Under the pieces are notes generated by a model. It made no database searches. It saw only the letters and a list, made by a program, of their open reading frames with translations, and was not told where the DNA came from. From Clostridiaceae bacterium UBA5444 (GTDB taxonomy: Bacteria; Bacillota; Clostridia; Clostridiales; Oxobacteraceae), in assembly GCA_002426575.1 (NCBI GenBank), contig DIRE01000061.1, positions 46,521 to 110,520 of the forward strand: a stretch of DNA of 64,000 nucleotides, written 5' to 3'. Each line of letters begins with the position of its first letter. Positions within the stretch are counted from its first letter, which is position 1. A program made the translations under genes and the position numbers. Shown here in pieces: positions 1-8,447 of the stretch.

Positions 1-2
1 CA

Positions 3-848
3 GAATTGCTTAAGCCTGCAAAAAAGGCCTTAGATGATAACAAAGTAGATGCTATAAGGCTATCCACTAGACCGGATTATATAAATGAGGTTATATTAGC
101 AAATCTTAAAAACTATGGGGTGTCTATAATAGAATTAGGGGTTCAATCCATGGACGAGGATGTACTAAGGTTATCTAATAGAGGACATAGTATAGATGTT
201 GTATATAAGGCATCACAGCTTATTAAATATAATGGCTTTACACTTGGACTTCAGATGATGGTAGGACTTCCTGGAGATGATGAGGCAAAGGATATAAAAA
301 CCGTGGAAGAGTTTATAAAAATAAAACCTGACATGGTAAGAATATATCCTGCACTAGTAATTAAAGATACCCTTATGGAGCGTATGTATAAAAGCGGTAC
401 CTTTGCCCCCTATACATTGGATAATGCAATTGATATATGCAGCAGGCTATATTTAAAATTTGAATATGCAGGAATAAAAGTAATTAGAATTGGACTTCAA
501 CCAACGGAAAATATTGCTTTTGGAAAGGATTTAATTGCAGGCCCATTTCATCCTTCATTTAGAGAGCATGTGGAATCAAAGATACTAAATGATATGATAC
601 TTGTTTTAAAAAGGGAATATAATCTAAATGAATTTACTATAGGTGTAAATCCTAGAACTATTTCTAAGCTATTTGCAGACAAAAAGAAGTATTTTAACAA
701 TGCTATTAAAACCATTGGAAATAATAAAATAAAGGTTATACAAAATAATAATATACCCATAGATTCAATTCAGGTAATGGATTCCAATAATTGTGTTACA
801 CTATCTATAATACAATATGCCAAGCTAATAGAAAAAAAGAATAAATAA
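3..848 (+). CDS. Elp3-like radical SAM protein, 3' portion (5' end outside window)
   Basis: The frame is open to the left edge, so this is the C-terminal part (about 280 residues) of a larger protein. The visible part has the second half of a radical SAM barrel: STRPDYI, then a GVQSMDEDVLRLSNRGH stretch and MMVGLPGD, the pattern of the elongator protein 3 (Elp3)/oxygen-independent coproporphyrinogen oxidase-like branch. The iron-sulfur cysteines would lie upstream, outside the window. There is no acetyltransferase domain at the C-terminus, so it is not a full Elp3. In many Clostridia such a gene sits between rnc and smc; here smc follows only after about 4 kb of inserted material. The biochemical role of this short Elp3-like family is unclear to me. 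Confidence 0.85.
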   Translation, partial: ELLKPAKKALDDNKVDAIRLSTRPDYINEVILANLKNYGVSIIELGVQSMDEDVLRLSNRGHSIDVVYKASQLIKYNGFTLGLQMMVGLPGDDEAKDIKTVEEFIKIKPDMVRIYPALVIKDTLMERMYKSGTFAPYTLDNAIDICSRLYLKFEYAGIKVIRIGLQPTENIAFGKDLIAGPFHPSFREHVESKILNDMILVLKREYNLNEFTIGVNPRTISKLFADKKKYFNNAIKTIGNNKIKVIQNNNIPIDSIQVMDSNNCVTLSIIQYAKLIEKKNK

Positions 849-964
849 TAATTAGGTCTACCAAAAGATGGTGTCTCTAAGGGATTTGTTTCCCTTGAAT
901 AGTTGGACATAGTCGGTAGGAATATCCGTATTGCGGCTGGTTTAGACGAATACAAGGGGGGAGA
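849..964. other. Unassigned G+C-richer stretch before the regulator remnant
   Basis: This gap is visibly richer in G and C than its surroundings. It contains a short hairpin (AAGGGA/TCCCTT, about 879-896). Read in the frame of the upstream gene, it gives two short peptide-like stretches separated by a TAG at 900, the second ending ...AAGLDEYKGGD at a TGA at 966. It could be a structured RNA, the tail of a deleted gene or the end of a lost mobile element. I cannot assign it. Confidence 0.35.
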
Positions 965-1440
965 TTGAAGCGGAAAATATTGTAATTGTTGATGATGAGA
1001 AAGATATTGCTGATTTAATATCCTTATATTTAAAAAATGCTGGCTACGATACTACCGTTTATTATGATCCTCTAGATGCAATAAAGTATTTACAGAACAA
1101 TATCCCTTCTGCTCTAATTTTAGATATCATGATGCCAGAAATAGATGGTATATCAATTCTTACTAAATTAAGAGAAAAGCATGATTATCCAGTTATATTA
1201 CTTACTGCAAAAACTAATCAGAATGATGTACTTAATGGTCTATATTCGGGGGCAGATGATTATATTAAAAAGCCATTTGAGCCTTTAGAACTCTTAGCAA
1301 GATTGAATGTACATCTTAGAAAGGAATCAAAACAAATAAATGATGAAATAAACTATAGAAATTTTTGCTTAGATAGAGCTAGGCATGAATGTAGACTAAA
1401 TAATAAATATCTGCATTTAACTCCAATATTGAAGAATTAG
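965..1440 (+). pseudogene. VanR-like response regulator, frameshifted and truncated
   Basis: The frame starting about 979 gives a receiver domain: IVIVDDEKDIADLI with the acidic pair, the phosphoacceptor Asp in LILDIMMPEIDG, the LLTAK stretch and KKPFEP with the conserved Lys. The DNA-binding domain begins (HLTPI) but ends at once in LKN-stop at 1440. The best start is TTG at 965 after a GGGGGGAG ribosome site, but it is out of frame with the receiver. One extra A in the A-run at 974-977 would restore a sensible start, reading MKRKNIVIVDDE. Two lesions are therefore inferred: a one-base loss near the start and a deletion inside the winged-helix domain. It is close to the OmpR/VanR family, which pairs with VanS-type kinases; the product cannot bind DNA. 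Confidence 0.8.
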
Positions 1441-1775
1441 CAAAATCCATTGGAAATATACTAAAAAATGCAATAAGTTATGGGTATGAAGGGTCAAATA
1501 TCAGATTAGAAGCTCTAATGAGGGGAATGGATTTAACACTTAACATTAAAAATAAAGCAGATACACTTTCAGAACACGAAATATCGTTGCTTTTCACTAG
1601 GTTTTATCGAAGTGATAGCTCAAGGAACTCTTCTAAGGGAGGGTCTGGCTTAGGTCTAGTAATATCTAAAGCAATAATAGAAAATCTGGGCGGAGAAATT
1701 AATGCTTCAAGCAATAATAATTGTTTTACAATATCAATTAATATTCCTAATGCAATTGACGAAAGTAAAATTTAG
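1425..1775 (+). pseudogene. VanS-like sensor kinase, C-terminal ATPase remnant
   Basis: A different frame from the regulator takes over at about 1425 and reads NIEELAKSIGNILKNAISYG (the N box), FTRFYRSDSSR (the F box) and GGSGLGLVISKAIIENLGG (the G box) of a histidine kinase ATPase domain. The sensor, transmembrane and phospho-acceptor His regions are absent. The regulator frame breaks within a few bases of where this frame begins, so one deletion appears to have joined the 5' part of a vanR-like gene to the 3' part of its vanS-like partner. The ATG at 1518 is internal to the domain and not a genuine start. Confidence 0.8.
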
Positions 1776-1834
1776 ATAAAAATATAATTACATAATCTTA
1801 AGAAAGTCTTCATTTTTTATTGCTTTAATATTAA

Positions 1835-1890
1835 TAAAATAAAATCCGTACTTAGTATAATAAAAGATACTAAGTACGGATTTTATTTTA
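1835..1890. repeat. Perfect 24-bp inverted repeat (8-base loop)
   Basis: Arms 1835-1858 and 1867-1890 are exact reverse complements around an 8-base loop. The centre of each arm holds the G+C part (ATCCGTACTTAG and its complement). The structure ends immediately before a GGGGG ribosome site and an ATG at 1901. It may terminate the kinase remnant or act as a leader hairpin or operator for the maturase gene. There is no long T-run downstream, although the right arm itself ends in T-rich sequence. Confidence 0.8.
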
Positions 1891-1900
1891 GGGGGAAAAC

Positions 1901-2352
1901 ATGATGACAAAAATTTGATTGAGAAAATTGAATCGGCTATACAGTGTAAGAATTATTCGAGATTAGGTAGATGTTTTAATACTAGAAAAAACAGTTATTT
2001 TTATGACTTGGGGACGGGGAAGGTTTTTCAAATAGGAAAGGAAATGTTCGCTATTTTAGACGGTATGATAAAAAGTAATGGCTTTGAGTTTATAGAAGAA
2101 ATTGAATGTTTAGAATCGGATAAGTTAGCCTCTCTTGAGGAGCTATATGATGCAATAATAAAAGAAAATATTTTACAAGCCCCTGAGTTGCATGAATTTA
2201 TTGGACCTCAAATTAGTGAATTAGACGAACACTTAAATTCAAAGAGGACTCAAATCACCCTTGAATTAACTGAGAAATGTAATATGAGATGTAAATATTG
2301 CATATATAATGAAAATCAAGGCGGATATAGAGAGTTCGAGAATAAAGAATAG
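1901..2352 (+). pseudogene. Radical SAM peptide maturase, N-terminal part, broken
   Basis: The frame from about 1915 encodes 145 residues. The N-terminal 100 residues resemble the precursor-recognition region of SPASM-type peptide maturases, followed by ITLELTEKCNMRCKYCIYNE with the CxxxCxxC motif that binds the iron-sulfur cluster. The protein then stops at 2350-2352 right after GGYREFENKE, before the rest of the barrel. The natural start seems to be ATG at 1901 after GGGGG, but this frame ends in TGA at 1916. One more A in the run at 1908-1912 would join the start to the main frame (MMTKNLIEKIE). The gene is thus hit both by a one-base loss at the start and by a large internal deletion. The family makes thioether or carbon-carbon crosslinks in ribosomal peptides. 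Confidence 0.75.
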
Positions 2353-2561
2353 TAGTATAGAAAAGGAAATTATTCAAAAAAGTAACTATATCAAAGGATA
2401 TTTTGATCCTTTGTTTGAATGGGCTATAAGTAGTATTTCTGAAAGTGAACTCTCATTAAAAAGTATTGCAAAGGATAATATTATTAAAGATTTAGCATTA
2501 ATCCATTAGGTAGGATACCTTCAAGCAAGTTATATGAGGGAAATGGTAATATACCTATGGC
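2353..2561 (+). pseudogene. Radical SAM peptide maturase, C-terminal remnant
   Basis: In a second frame, 2353-2509 reads about 50 residues ending FDPLFEWAISS...IIKDLALIH. A third frame continues from about 2506 with LGRIPSSKLYEGNGNIPMAC. The order (a DPLFEW-like segment, then LxxIH, then an NGxIP-like segment) resembles the region just before and into the SPASM domain of peptide maturases. I read this as the C-terminal end of the same gene whose N-terminus lies at 1901-2352, with most of the barrel deleted and at least one further frameshift at about 2505. The resemblance is by eye and the assignment is moderate. Confidence 0.5.
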
Positions 2562-2780
2562 TTGTATGTGTTCGACTTTATTAGGCCAGAAACAAAAATT
2601 ATAAATTTAATCATGTCTCTATTCCCAACTGGAGTCAGTCAGGTATTTTTTCAAATTTTTTCATATCGTTTTACTAATATTGCTGGAATTGTTGTATGGA
2701 CGCCTTATTTGATGGTATTAGCAGGCATAATCCAAATATTTTTATATTGGTATGCTTCAAATAAAATCTATTTAATGTAA
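2562..2780 (+). pseudogene. C-terminal fragment of a membrane protein, possibly an ABC-2 type permease
   Basis: The frame gives about 70 residues with two hydrophobic segments, around SLFPTGVSQVFFQIF and NIAGIVVWTPYLMVLAGIIQ, ending ...NKIYLM. There is no good ribosome site at the TTG at 2562, and the frame emerges directly from the maturase remnant, which suggests it was fused there by deletion. The FPTG and WTPYLMVLAGI pattern recalls the last transmembrane helices of ABC-2 permeases, but I cannot confirm the family. An intact exporter follows 33 bases downstream. Confidence 0.45.
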
Positions 2781-2813
2781 AAAACTAAGTGGAATGGGGG
2801 TTAGATTATCAGT

Positions 2814-4553
2814 ATGAAAAAAACAATATATAGGTCGCTAAAAATTGTATATGATAGCTCCCAAACTTTATTTTTATTATGTGCTTTTACAACTTTATTT
2901 TCAGCCATCATATCAAGATTTAGTATATACTCAATACAAAACCTTGTAAATAGAATCCAAATGGCACTTACATCAAATGAAGATGTAAAAGAAGCCTTAT
3001 TTTTGTTCTTTGTTGTGAATATTAGTACTGCTTTTGTCAATCATATTAAATCTTTTTATAGTCAGAAATTAAATAATAACACTAATTATTATTTAGATGA
3101 TGAATTTATTACTAAATGTAGTAAATTACCCTTAAAAGATTTTGAAAGTGAAAAGACTTATGATGCTATTAGCAGGGCAAATGAACTAGGTAAGAATAAA
3201 GTTATAGATATGTACTTTAATATTTTACAGTTAGTAGAAAGTATAATATCTATTTTAGCAGTAGTTATTATTGTATTACAAATAGATAGAATATTATGGC
3301 TCATTATTTTAATAATACCTGTGATATCAACGATTATGAATATTAAAATCGGGAAATTTGCATATAATTTAGAAAAAAATAATATTGAACACTCAAGACA
3401 GAAAAACTACATCAACTATTTATTAACAAATAATATAGCTATAAAAGAAATAATAAGTTTTAATACAGGAAATTATTTAGCAGAAACATTTAAGAGTCAT
3501 AATAAAGCTTTAAAGGATGCAAATGAGAGAGTAATTAATAAATATACTAGAAAAAATATGTTTTTAACTGTATTGGAGTTAGTTGTAAAAAAAATATTGA
3601 TTTCTATTATTATTTTACAATCTATAAGAAACAATGGACTCATCGGCAATATTATGGGATTTATCTATTCTGTAGATCTAATAGAAGCACGAATACAAGC
3701 GGTTCTTTCAAGTGTGACCACAATTTATAAAGATAAATTATATGTAGATAACTATTTCGAATTCAATGATAGAAAAAATGAAGAAAATTATGGTGAAAAG
3801 ACTATAAACGAATCAATTGATAAAATAAGCATTAAGAATCTTAGTTTCTCTTACACTGATGAAAAGAAAATTCCCAAAAATGTTAATTTAACTATAAATA
3901 GAAAACGGCCAGTTGCCATCATCGGGGTAAACGGTTCTGGGAAGAGTACTTTAATAAAAATATTAGCAGGATTATATGGTGAATATAGTGGAGATATCTT
4001 AATTAATCAATTTAATTTAAGAGAACTAAATATAACTGAATATCGAAAAAAAATAGCGGCTATTTTTCAGAATTTTAATAAATACGAGCTAACTTTAAGA
4101 GAGAATATAGCTTTTTCAGATATTGACTCAATTAGTAATGATATCAAAATTAGAAAAACAATAAAATTAGTTGGACTTACTGAAGTACTAAAAGAATTTG
4201 ATTGTGGAATTGACACTCAAATGGGACACTGGTTTGGAGGAGTAGAATTGTCAAAAGGGCAATGGCAGAGAGTAGCATTAGCAAGAGCTTTTTTTAAGGA
4301 TGCTGATATCATAATAATGGATGAACCTACATCTTTGTTAGATCCTATTATTGAAAAACAAATTTTTGATTTAATTAGTTATTTATCAAAAGAGAAAATA
4401 TTAATTTTAATTACTCATAGAATTGAAAATTTAGAACCATATAATCCATGGTATGTTTTAATGGAACAGGGAGAAATAAAGACTCAGGGGTCCATTAAAA
4501 ATATCCAGAAAAATGAATTATATAAAAAACTATTATATAAACAAGTACCATAA
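2814..4553 (+). CDS. ABC exporter (transmembrane plus ATPase), peptide or bacteriocin type
   Basis: The 579-residue protein has a full-length membrane domain in its first 300 residues and a nucleotide-binding domain after about residue 340. The ATPase shows Walker A GVNGSGKST, a Q-loop (IFQNF), the signature LSKGQWQRVALARA, Walker B IIIMDEPTS and a switch His in LITHR, so it looks functional. The signature is LSKGQ rather than LSGGQ, a variant common in lantibiotic exporters. There is no C39 peptidase domain, so it would not cleave a leader peptide. It follows a GGGGG ribosome site with long spacing. It is the only undamaged gene of the cassette; its natural cargo was probably the peptide modified by the broken maturase. 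Confidence 0.85.
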   Translation: MKKTIYRSLKIVYDSSQTLFLLCAFTTLFSAIISRFSIYSIQNLVNRIQMALTSNEDVKEALFLFFVVNISTAFVNHIKSFYSQKLNNNTNYYLDDEFITKCSKLPLKDFESEKTYDAISRANELGKNKVIDMYFNILQLVESIISILAVVIIVLQIDRILWLIILIIPVISTIMNIKIGKFAYNLEKNNIEHSRQKNYINYLLTNNIAIKEIISFNTGNYLAETFKSHNKALKDANERVINKYTRKNMFLTVLELVVKKILISIIILQSIRNNGLIGNIMGFIYSVDLIEARIQAVLSSVTTIYKDKLYVDNYFEFNDRKNEENYGEKTINESIDKISIKNLSFSYTDEKKIPKNVNLTINRKRPVAIIGVNGSGKSTLIKILAGLYGEYSGDILINQFNLRELNITEYRKKIAAIFQNFNKYELTLRENIAFSDIDSISNDIKIRKTIKLVGLTEVLKEFDCGIDTQMGHWFGGVELSKGQWQRVALARAFFKDADIIIMDEPTSLLDPIIEKQIFDLISYLSKEKILILITHRIENLEPYNPWYVLMEQGEIKTQGSIKNIQKNELYKKLLYKQVP

Positions 4554-4692
4554 ATATATACAACTAAAAGTGAGAATAAAAGTATGCCAGTTGTGAAAAA
4601 TAAATTTTTTATGCTAGAATAAGTTACCCTATGCAGAGGGAGAAAAGTTGTTCGCATATTTGGAAGGGTATGTTCTATTTTCAACAATTTCT

Positions 4693-4729
4693 AAAATGCA
4701 CACCGAAATGGTGGGCATTTAGTTTTTTG
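4693..4729 (+). terminator. Hairpin terminator after the exporter
   Basis: AAATGCACACC pairs with GGTGGGCATTT (one mismatch) around GAAAT, followed by AGTTTTTT. This is a typical intrinsic terminator closing the accessory cassette. Confidence 0.75.
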
Positions 4730-4793
4730 TAAGCTAAATGGTATATAATTAAAGGCACTTATTATTCTGATGCTATCACAATTAATTTGCGAA

Positions 4794-4822
4794 TTGACAC
4801 AACTATGTTTAAAAACTAAAAT
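4794..4822 (+). promoter_or_regulatory. Housekeeping promoter of smc
   Basis: TTGACA at 4794-4799 is followed after exactly 17 bases by TAAAAT at 4817-4822, about 40 bases before the smc start. It gives smc transcription independent of the cassette inserted upstream. Confidence 0.75.
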
Positions 4823-4864
4823 AGTATTATTAATGTCCATTAATTATGGAAGAGGTGCAATAAT

Positions 4865-7800
4865 TTGTTTCTTAAAAAAATCGAGATAAGAGGATTTAAA
4901 TCCTTTGCAGATAAGGTTGAGTTTGAGCTTGAAAAGGGAATAACAGGGGTTGTAGGACCCAATGGAAGCGGCAAGAGTAATATTTCTGATGCTGTAAGGT
5001 GGGTTCTTGGAGAGCAAAGTGCAAAAAGTCTTAGAGGAAGTAAAATGGAGGACGTAATATTTGCTGGTACTCACCTTAGAAAACCTTTAGGTTTTGCAGA
5101 AGTTTCAATTATAATTGACAATACAGATGGAATGCTTCCTGTTGACTATACTGAAGTTATAATAACTAGGAGAATGTATAGGTCAGGGGAAAGTGAGTAT
5201 TACATAAATAAAACATCTTGTAGGATGAAAGATATTACTGAATTGTTTATGGATACAGGAGTAGGCAGGGATGGATACTCAATAATAAGCCAGGGACGAG
5301 TGGAAGAGATAATAAATGCAAAACCAGAGGATAGGCGTGAGATATTTGAAGAAGCTGCAGGTATTACAAAATATAAAACAAGGAAAATAGAATCTGAAAA
5401 GAAACTTTATAATACAGAACAGAATATACTAAGAATTAATGATATTGTAAATGAACTAGGGAATCAAATAGATCCACTTTATGAGGAATCTATAAAAGCT
5501 AAAAAGTATTTGAGCTTAAAAGAAAGATTAAAGGTATTAGAGATTAATACTTTTATTAGAAATATTGACAGCTTAAAAGATAAACTTTCTGATTTAGACG
5601 AACTTTATAGGCAGCTTAAAGAAGAACTAGAGGCTAATTCTAAAAGCAATGAAGAAATTGAAGAAAATTATAATAAACTAAAACAAGATATATCTAATAT
5701 TGACGGTAATATAGAATCTATACAGGCTAAAATTTATACAACTGAAAATGAGATGGAGAAATCTGTTGGAGAAATAAACGTAATAAATGAAAAAATAAAT
5801 AACCTAGATAAAAATATTAAAAGAATTAATGAAGAAATAGAAGAGAATGAAAACCATCTTAAAAAATTGAAAGCCACTATTTTAGAAAATAAAAAAGTAA
5901 TAGATGATAATAATACGGAACTTGATAAGTTAAAACTTGATTTAAATCAAAAGAATACTGAATTTGAAAATATAAGCGGCAGTATAAGCCAAAAAGATGC
6001 CCATGTAGAGGACTTAAAAACAGAGGTAATTGAAATATTAAATAGCATTGCTGAAAGAAAGAGTGCTATAAATGGATATAATACCTATAAAAGTGGTATT
6101 GAAAAGAGAAGGGAACAAATAAAAAGAGAAAAACTGCAAAATAAGGAAAAGGCAAACGAACTTAATCTAGAGACTGCAAACATTGAAAAAGAAGTAGAAG
6201 AGCAGAAAAAGATATGTGGTTCCAATATAAAGAAAATAGAGGCCTTAGAAAATGCAAAGACTGGTTTAATAGAAAGCAAAGAAAGTAATGAAAAGGCAAT
6301 TTTCAAATTAAACGGTAAAATGCAGACTAAAAGCGGACTTTATAAGGTCTTGCGCAATATGGAAAATGAATTTGAGGGGTACAATAGAAGTGTAAGGGAG
6401 ATAATGAAACAAAAAGGAAGGTCTGATAATTTTTCTAAGGGCATATGTGGTGTTGTTGCAGACATAATAAGTGTTGATGAAAAATATGAGACTGCAATAG
6501 AGGTAGCCCTTGGAGGGGCTCTTCAAAATATAGTAACTGAAGATGAGTTTGCAGCAAAAAAATGTATTGAATATCTAAAGACAAATAGATTTGGAAGGGC
6601 AACATTTTTACCTTTAACTACTATTTCTCCTCGAAACTATAGTGCAAATATAAAAAGGATAATTAATAAAAAGGGATATATAGATTTAGCAAATAACCTT
6701 GTGCATTATGATAATAAGTATATAAATATTGTATCAAGCCTCCTTGGAAGGGTTATTGTTGTTGATAACATTGATAATGGAATGATAATTGCAAAAGAAA
6801 TAAACTACTCCTATAAAATAGTAACAACAGATGGAGACATAATAAACCCTGGCGGAGCATTTACAGGCGGAAGCATAAATGAAAAAACAGGTAGAATATT
6901 AAGTAGAAAAAGGGAAATAGATGAGCTATTAATAGATATAAAAGGCCTTAAAGAATCAATTAATGAGTATGAGGCTAAAAATAAAGATATAGAAAAAGAA
7001 CTTGACTCTGTTAAGCTTAGGCTAACGACCTCTTTTGAGGAGAGGCATACATCGGATTTAAAATTATCATCCCTAGAAGGCAGCATGTCCTCTTATAAAA
7101 AGGATATAGAAAGAATGTCTCTTGAGGAAAAATCATTGATAAAAGAGATAGAGCAGCTAGAAGAAGAATATAAGGAGGCAAATATTAAATTAGAGCAGGA
7201 GATAAGTTTACTAGCAAATCTTGAGGATAAAAGTGGAAAGGTATCTAAAGAGGCTGAAGAAGAACAGCTTAAAATAAAAGATATATCAGATAAAAGGGAT
7301 GCATTATCTGATGAAATCACATCCCTCAGGGTTAAAATTACAGAGCACAAGCACAATATAAAGGAGTTTGAAAACAGAAATATAGAAGTAAACAAGAATA
7401 TACTTGAGCTAGATGAATTAAACTGCAAGAAAGATAATGAAAAGAAAACCTCTATAATAGAAAAGGAAAAATTACATGTAAATATTAATAATATTAATGA
7501 ATCTGATATTCTATTAAAACAAAAAAATGTTAGTTCAAAATCTAAATTAGAAGATTTATTCATAGAAAAAAAGAAAAACTCTATGCTGCTTGAGGAAATA
7601 GAAAAACGTAAAAAAGAATATGGAGAGGCATACCAGAATTTACAATCTGAAGTTCACAAGCTTGAAATGCAAAAAGCAAGAATCGATATGGAAATAGAAA
7701 ATATGCAAAACAAGATATGGGATGAATATGAGTTAAGTTATGCTTCAGCCATTAAATATAGAATAGAAGTAAATAGTATGTCACAAGCTTCAAAAGAGAT

Positions 7801-8434
7801 AAATAATATAAAAAGTAATATTAAAGAATTAGGCATAATAAATGTTAATGCCATAGAGGAATACGAAAAGGTAAAAGAAAGGTTTGAGTTTTTAACTACC
7901 CAAAAGAATGATTTAGAAGAGGCAAAAGAGTCATTAAATAAAGTAATACTAGAGATGACTGAAAAGATGGAGACCCAGTTCTCTAAAAACTTTGAAATAA
8001 TTAATCAGAATTTTAATGAAGTATTTGCTGAACTATTTGGAGGGGGAAAAGCAAACCTAATACTTTGCGATGATGATGATGTCCTGTCAAGTGGAATAGA
8101 AATAATTGCAGAACCTCCAGGTAAGAAACTTCAGTATCTTACATTGCTTTCTGGAGGGGAGAAGGCACTTACAGCCATTGCCCTTTTATTTGCTATTTTA
8201 AGGATGAAGCCTTCACCTTTTTGTATACTAGATGAAATTGAAGCTGCACTTGATGATGTAAATGTGGCTAGGTTCGCAAATTTTTTGAGAGAGCTATCTA
8301 AAGAAACCCAGTTTATAGTGGTAACACATAGAAAGGGAACCATGGAGGTTGCAGATGCCCTATATGGTGTTACCATGGAGGAAAAAGGAGTTTCTAAGCT
8401 TGTATCAGCTAAATTAACAGAGAAAGTAAGTTGA
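4865..8434 (+). CDS. smc: Chromosome partition protein SMC
   Basis: SMC is the ATP-driven ring core of condensin and works with ScpA and ScpB to fold and separate chromosomes. The 1189-residue protein has the usual architecture: N-terminal ATPase half with Walker A GPNGSGKSN (about 31-39), a long coiled coil, a central hinge (about 520-680, with GGALQNIV and a GGAFTGGS segment), a second coiled coil, then the C-terminal half with signature LSGGEKALTA (about 1095) and Walker B CILDEIEAALDD (about 1120-1131). The start is TTG at 4865 after GAGGTG. ftsY follows 13 bases later, the common Firmicutes order. Confidence 0.97.
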   Translation: MFLKKIEIRGFKSFADKVEFELEKGITGVVGPNGSGKSNISDAVRWVLGEQSAKSLRGSKMEDVIFAGTHLRKPLGFAEVSIIIDNTDGMLPVDYTEVIITRRMYRSGESEYYINKTSCRMKDITELFMDTGVGRDGYSIISQGRVEEIINAKPEDRREIFEEAAGITKYKTRKIESEKKLYNTEQNILRINDIVNELGNQIDPLYEESIKAKKYLSLKERLKVLEINTFIRNIDSLKDKLSDLDELYRQLKEELEANSKSNEEIEENYNKLKQDISNIDGNIESIQAKIYTTENEMEKSVGEINVINEKINNLDKNIKRINEEIEENENHLKKLKATILENKKVIDDNNTELDKLKLDLNQKNTEFENISGSISQKDAHVEDLKTEVIEILNSIAERKSAINGYNTYKSGIEKRREQIKREKLQNKEKANELNLETANIEKEVEEQKKICGSNIKKIEALENAKTGLIESKESNEKAIFKLNGKMQTKSGLYKVLRNMENEFEGYNRSVREIMKQKGRSDNFSKGICGVVADIISVDEKYETAIEVALGGALQNIVTEDEFAAKKCIEYLKTNRFGRATFLPLTTISPRNYSANIKRIINKKGYIDLANNLVHYDNKYINIVSSLLGRVIVVDNIDNGMIIAKEINYSYKIVTTDGDIINPGGAFTGGSINEKTGRILSRKREIDELLIDIKGLKESINEYEAKNKDIEKELDSVKLRLTTSFEERHTSDLKLSSLEGSMSSYKKDIERMSLEEKSLIKEIEQLEEEYKEANIKLEQEISLLANLEDKSGKVSKEAEEEQLKIKDISDKRDALSDEITSLRVKITEHKHNIKEFENRNIEVNKNILELDELNCKKDNEKKTSIIEKEKLHVNINNINESDILLKQKNVSSKSKLEDLFIEKKKNSMLLEEIEKRKKEYGEAYQNLQSEVHKLEMQKARIDMEIENMQNKIWDEYELSYASAIKYRIEVNSMSQASKEINNIKSNIKELGIINVNAIEEYEKVKERFEFLTTQKNDLEEAKESLNKVILEMTEKMETQFSKNFEIINQNFNEVFAELFGGGKANLILCDDDDVLSSGIEIIAEPPGKKLQYLTLLSGGEKALTAIALLFAILRMKPSPFCILDEIEAALDDVNVARFANFLRELSKETQFIVVTHRKGTMEVADALYGVTMEEKGVSKLVSAKLTEKVS

Positions 8435-8447
8435 AGGAGTGGTATTT

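Larger units (their letters stand above)
4554..4864. other. Intergenic region between the exporter and smc
   Basis: No gene is supported in these 311 bases. A short open stretch near 4615-4690 on the + strand reads VTLCRGRKVVRIFGRVCS without a start and may be another remnant. The region holds a hairpin terminator (4693-4729) and a consensus promoter (4794-4822) for smc. Confidence 0.6.

Noticed and set aside
1518..1775. Independent 85-residue gene
   Set aside because: Its ATG is internal to a kinase ATPase domain whose reading frame extends upstream to about 1425.
1758..1789. Promoter TTGACG ... TATAAT ahead of the maturase
   Set aside because: The spacer is 20 bases, too long for a confident call.
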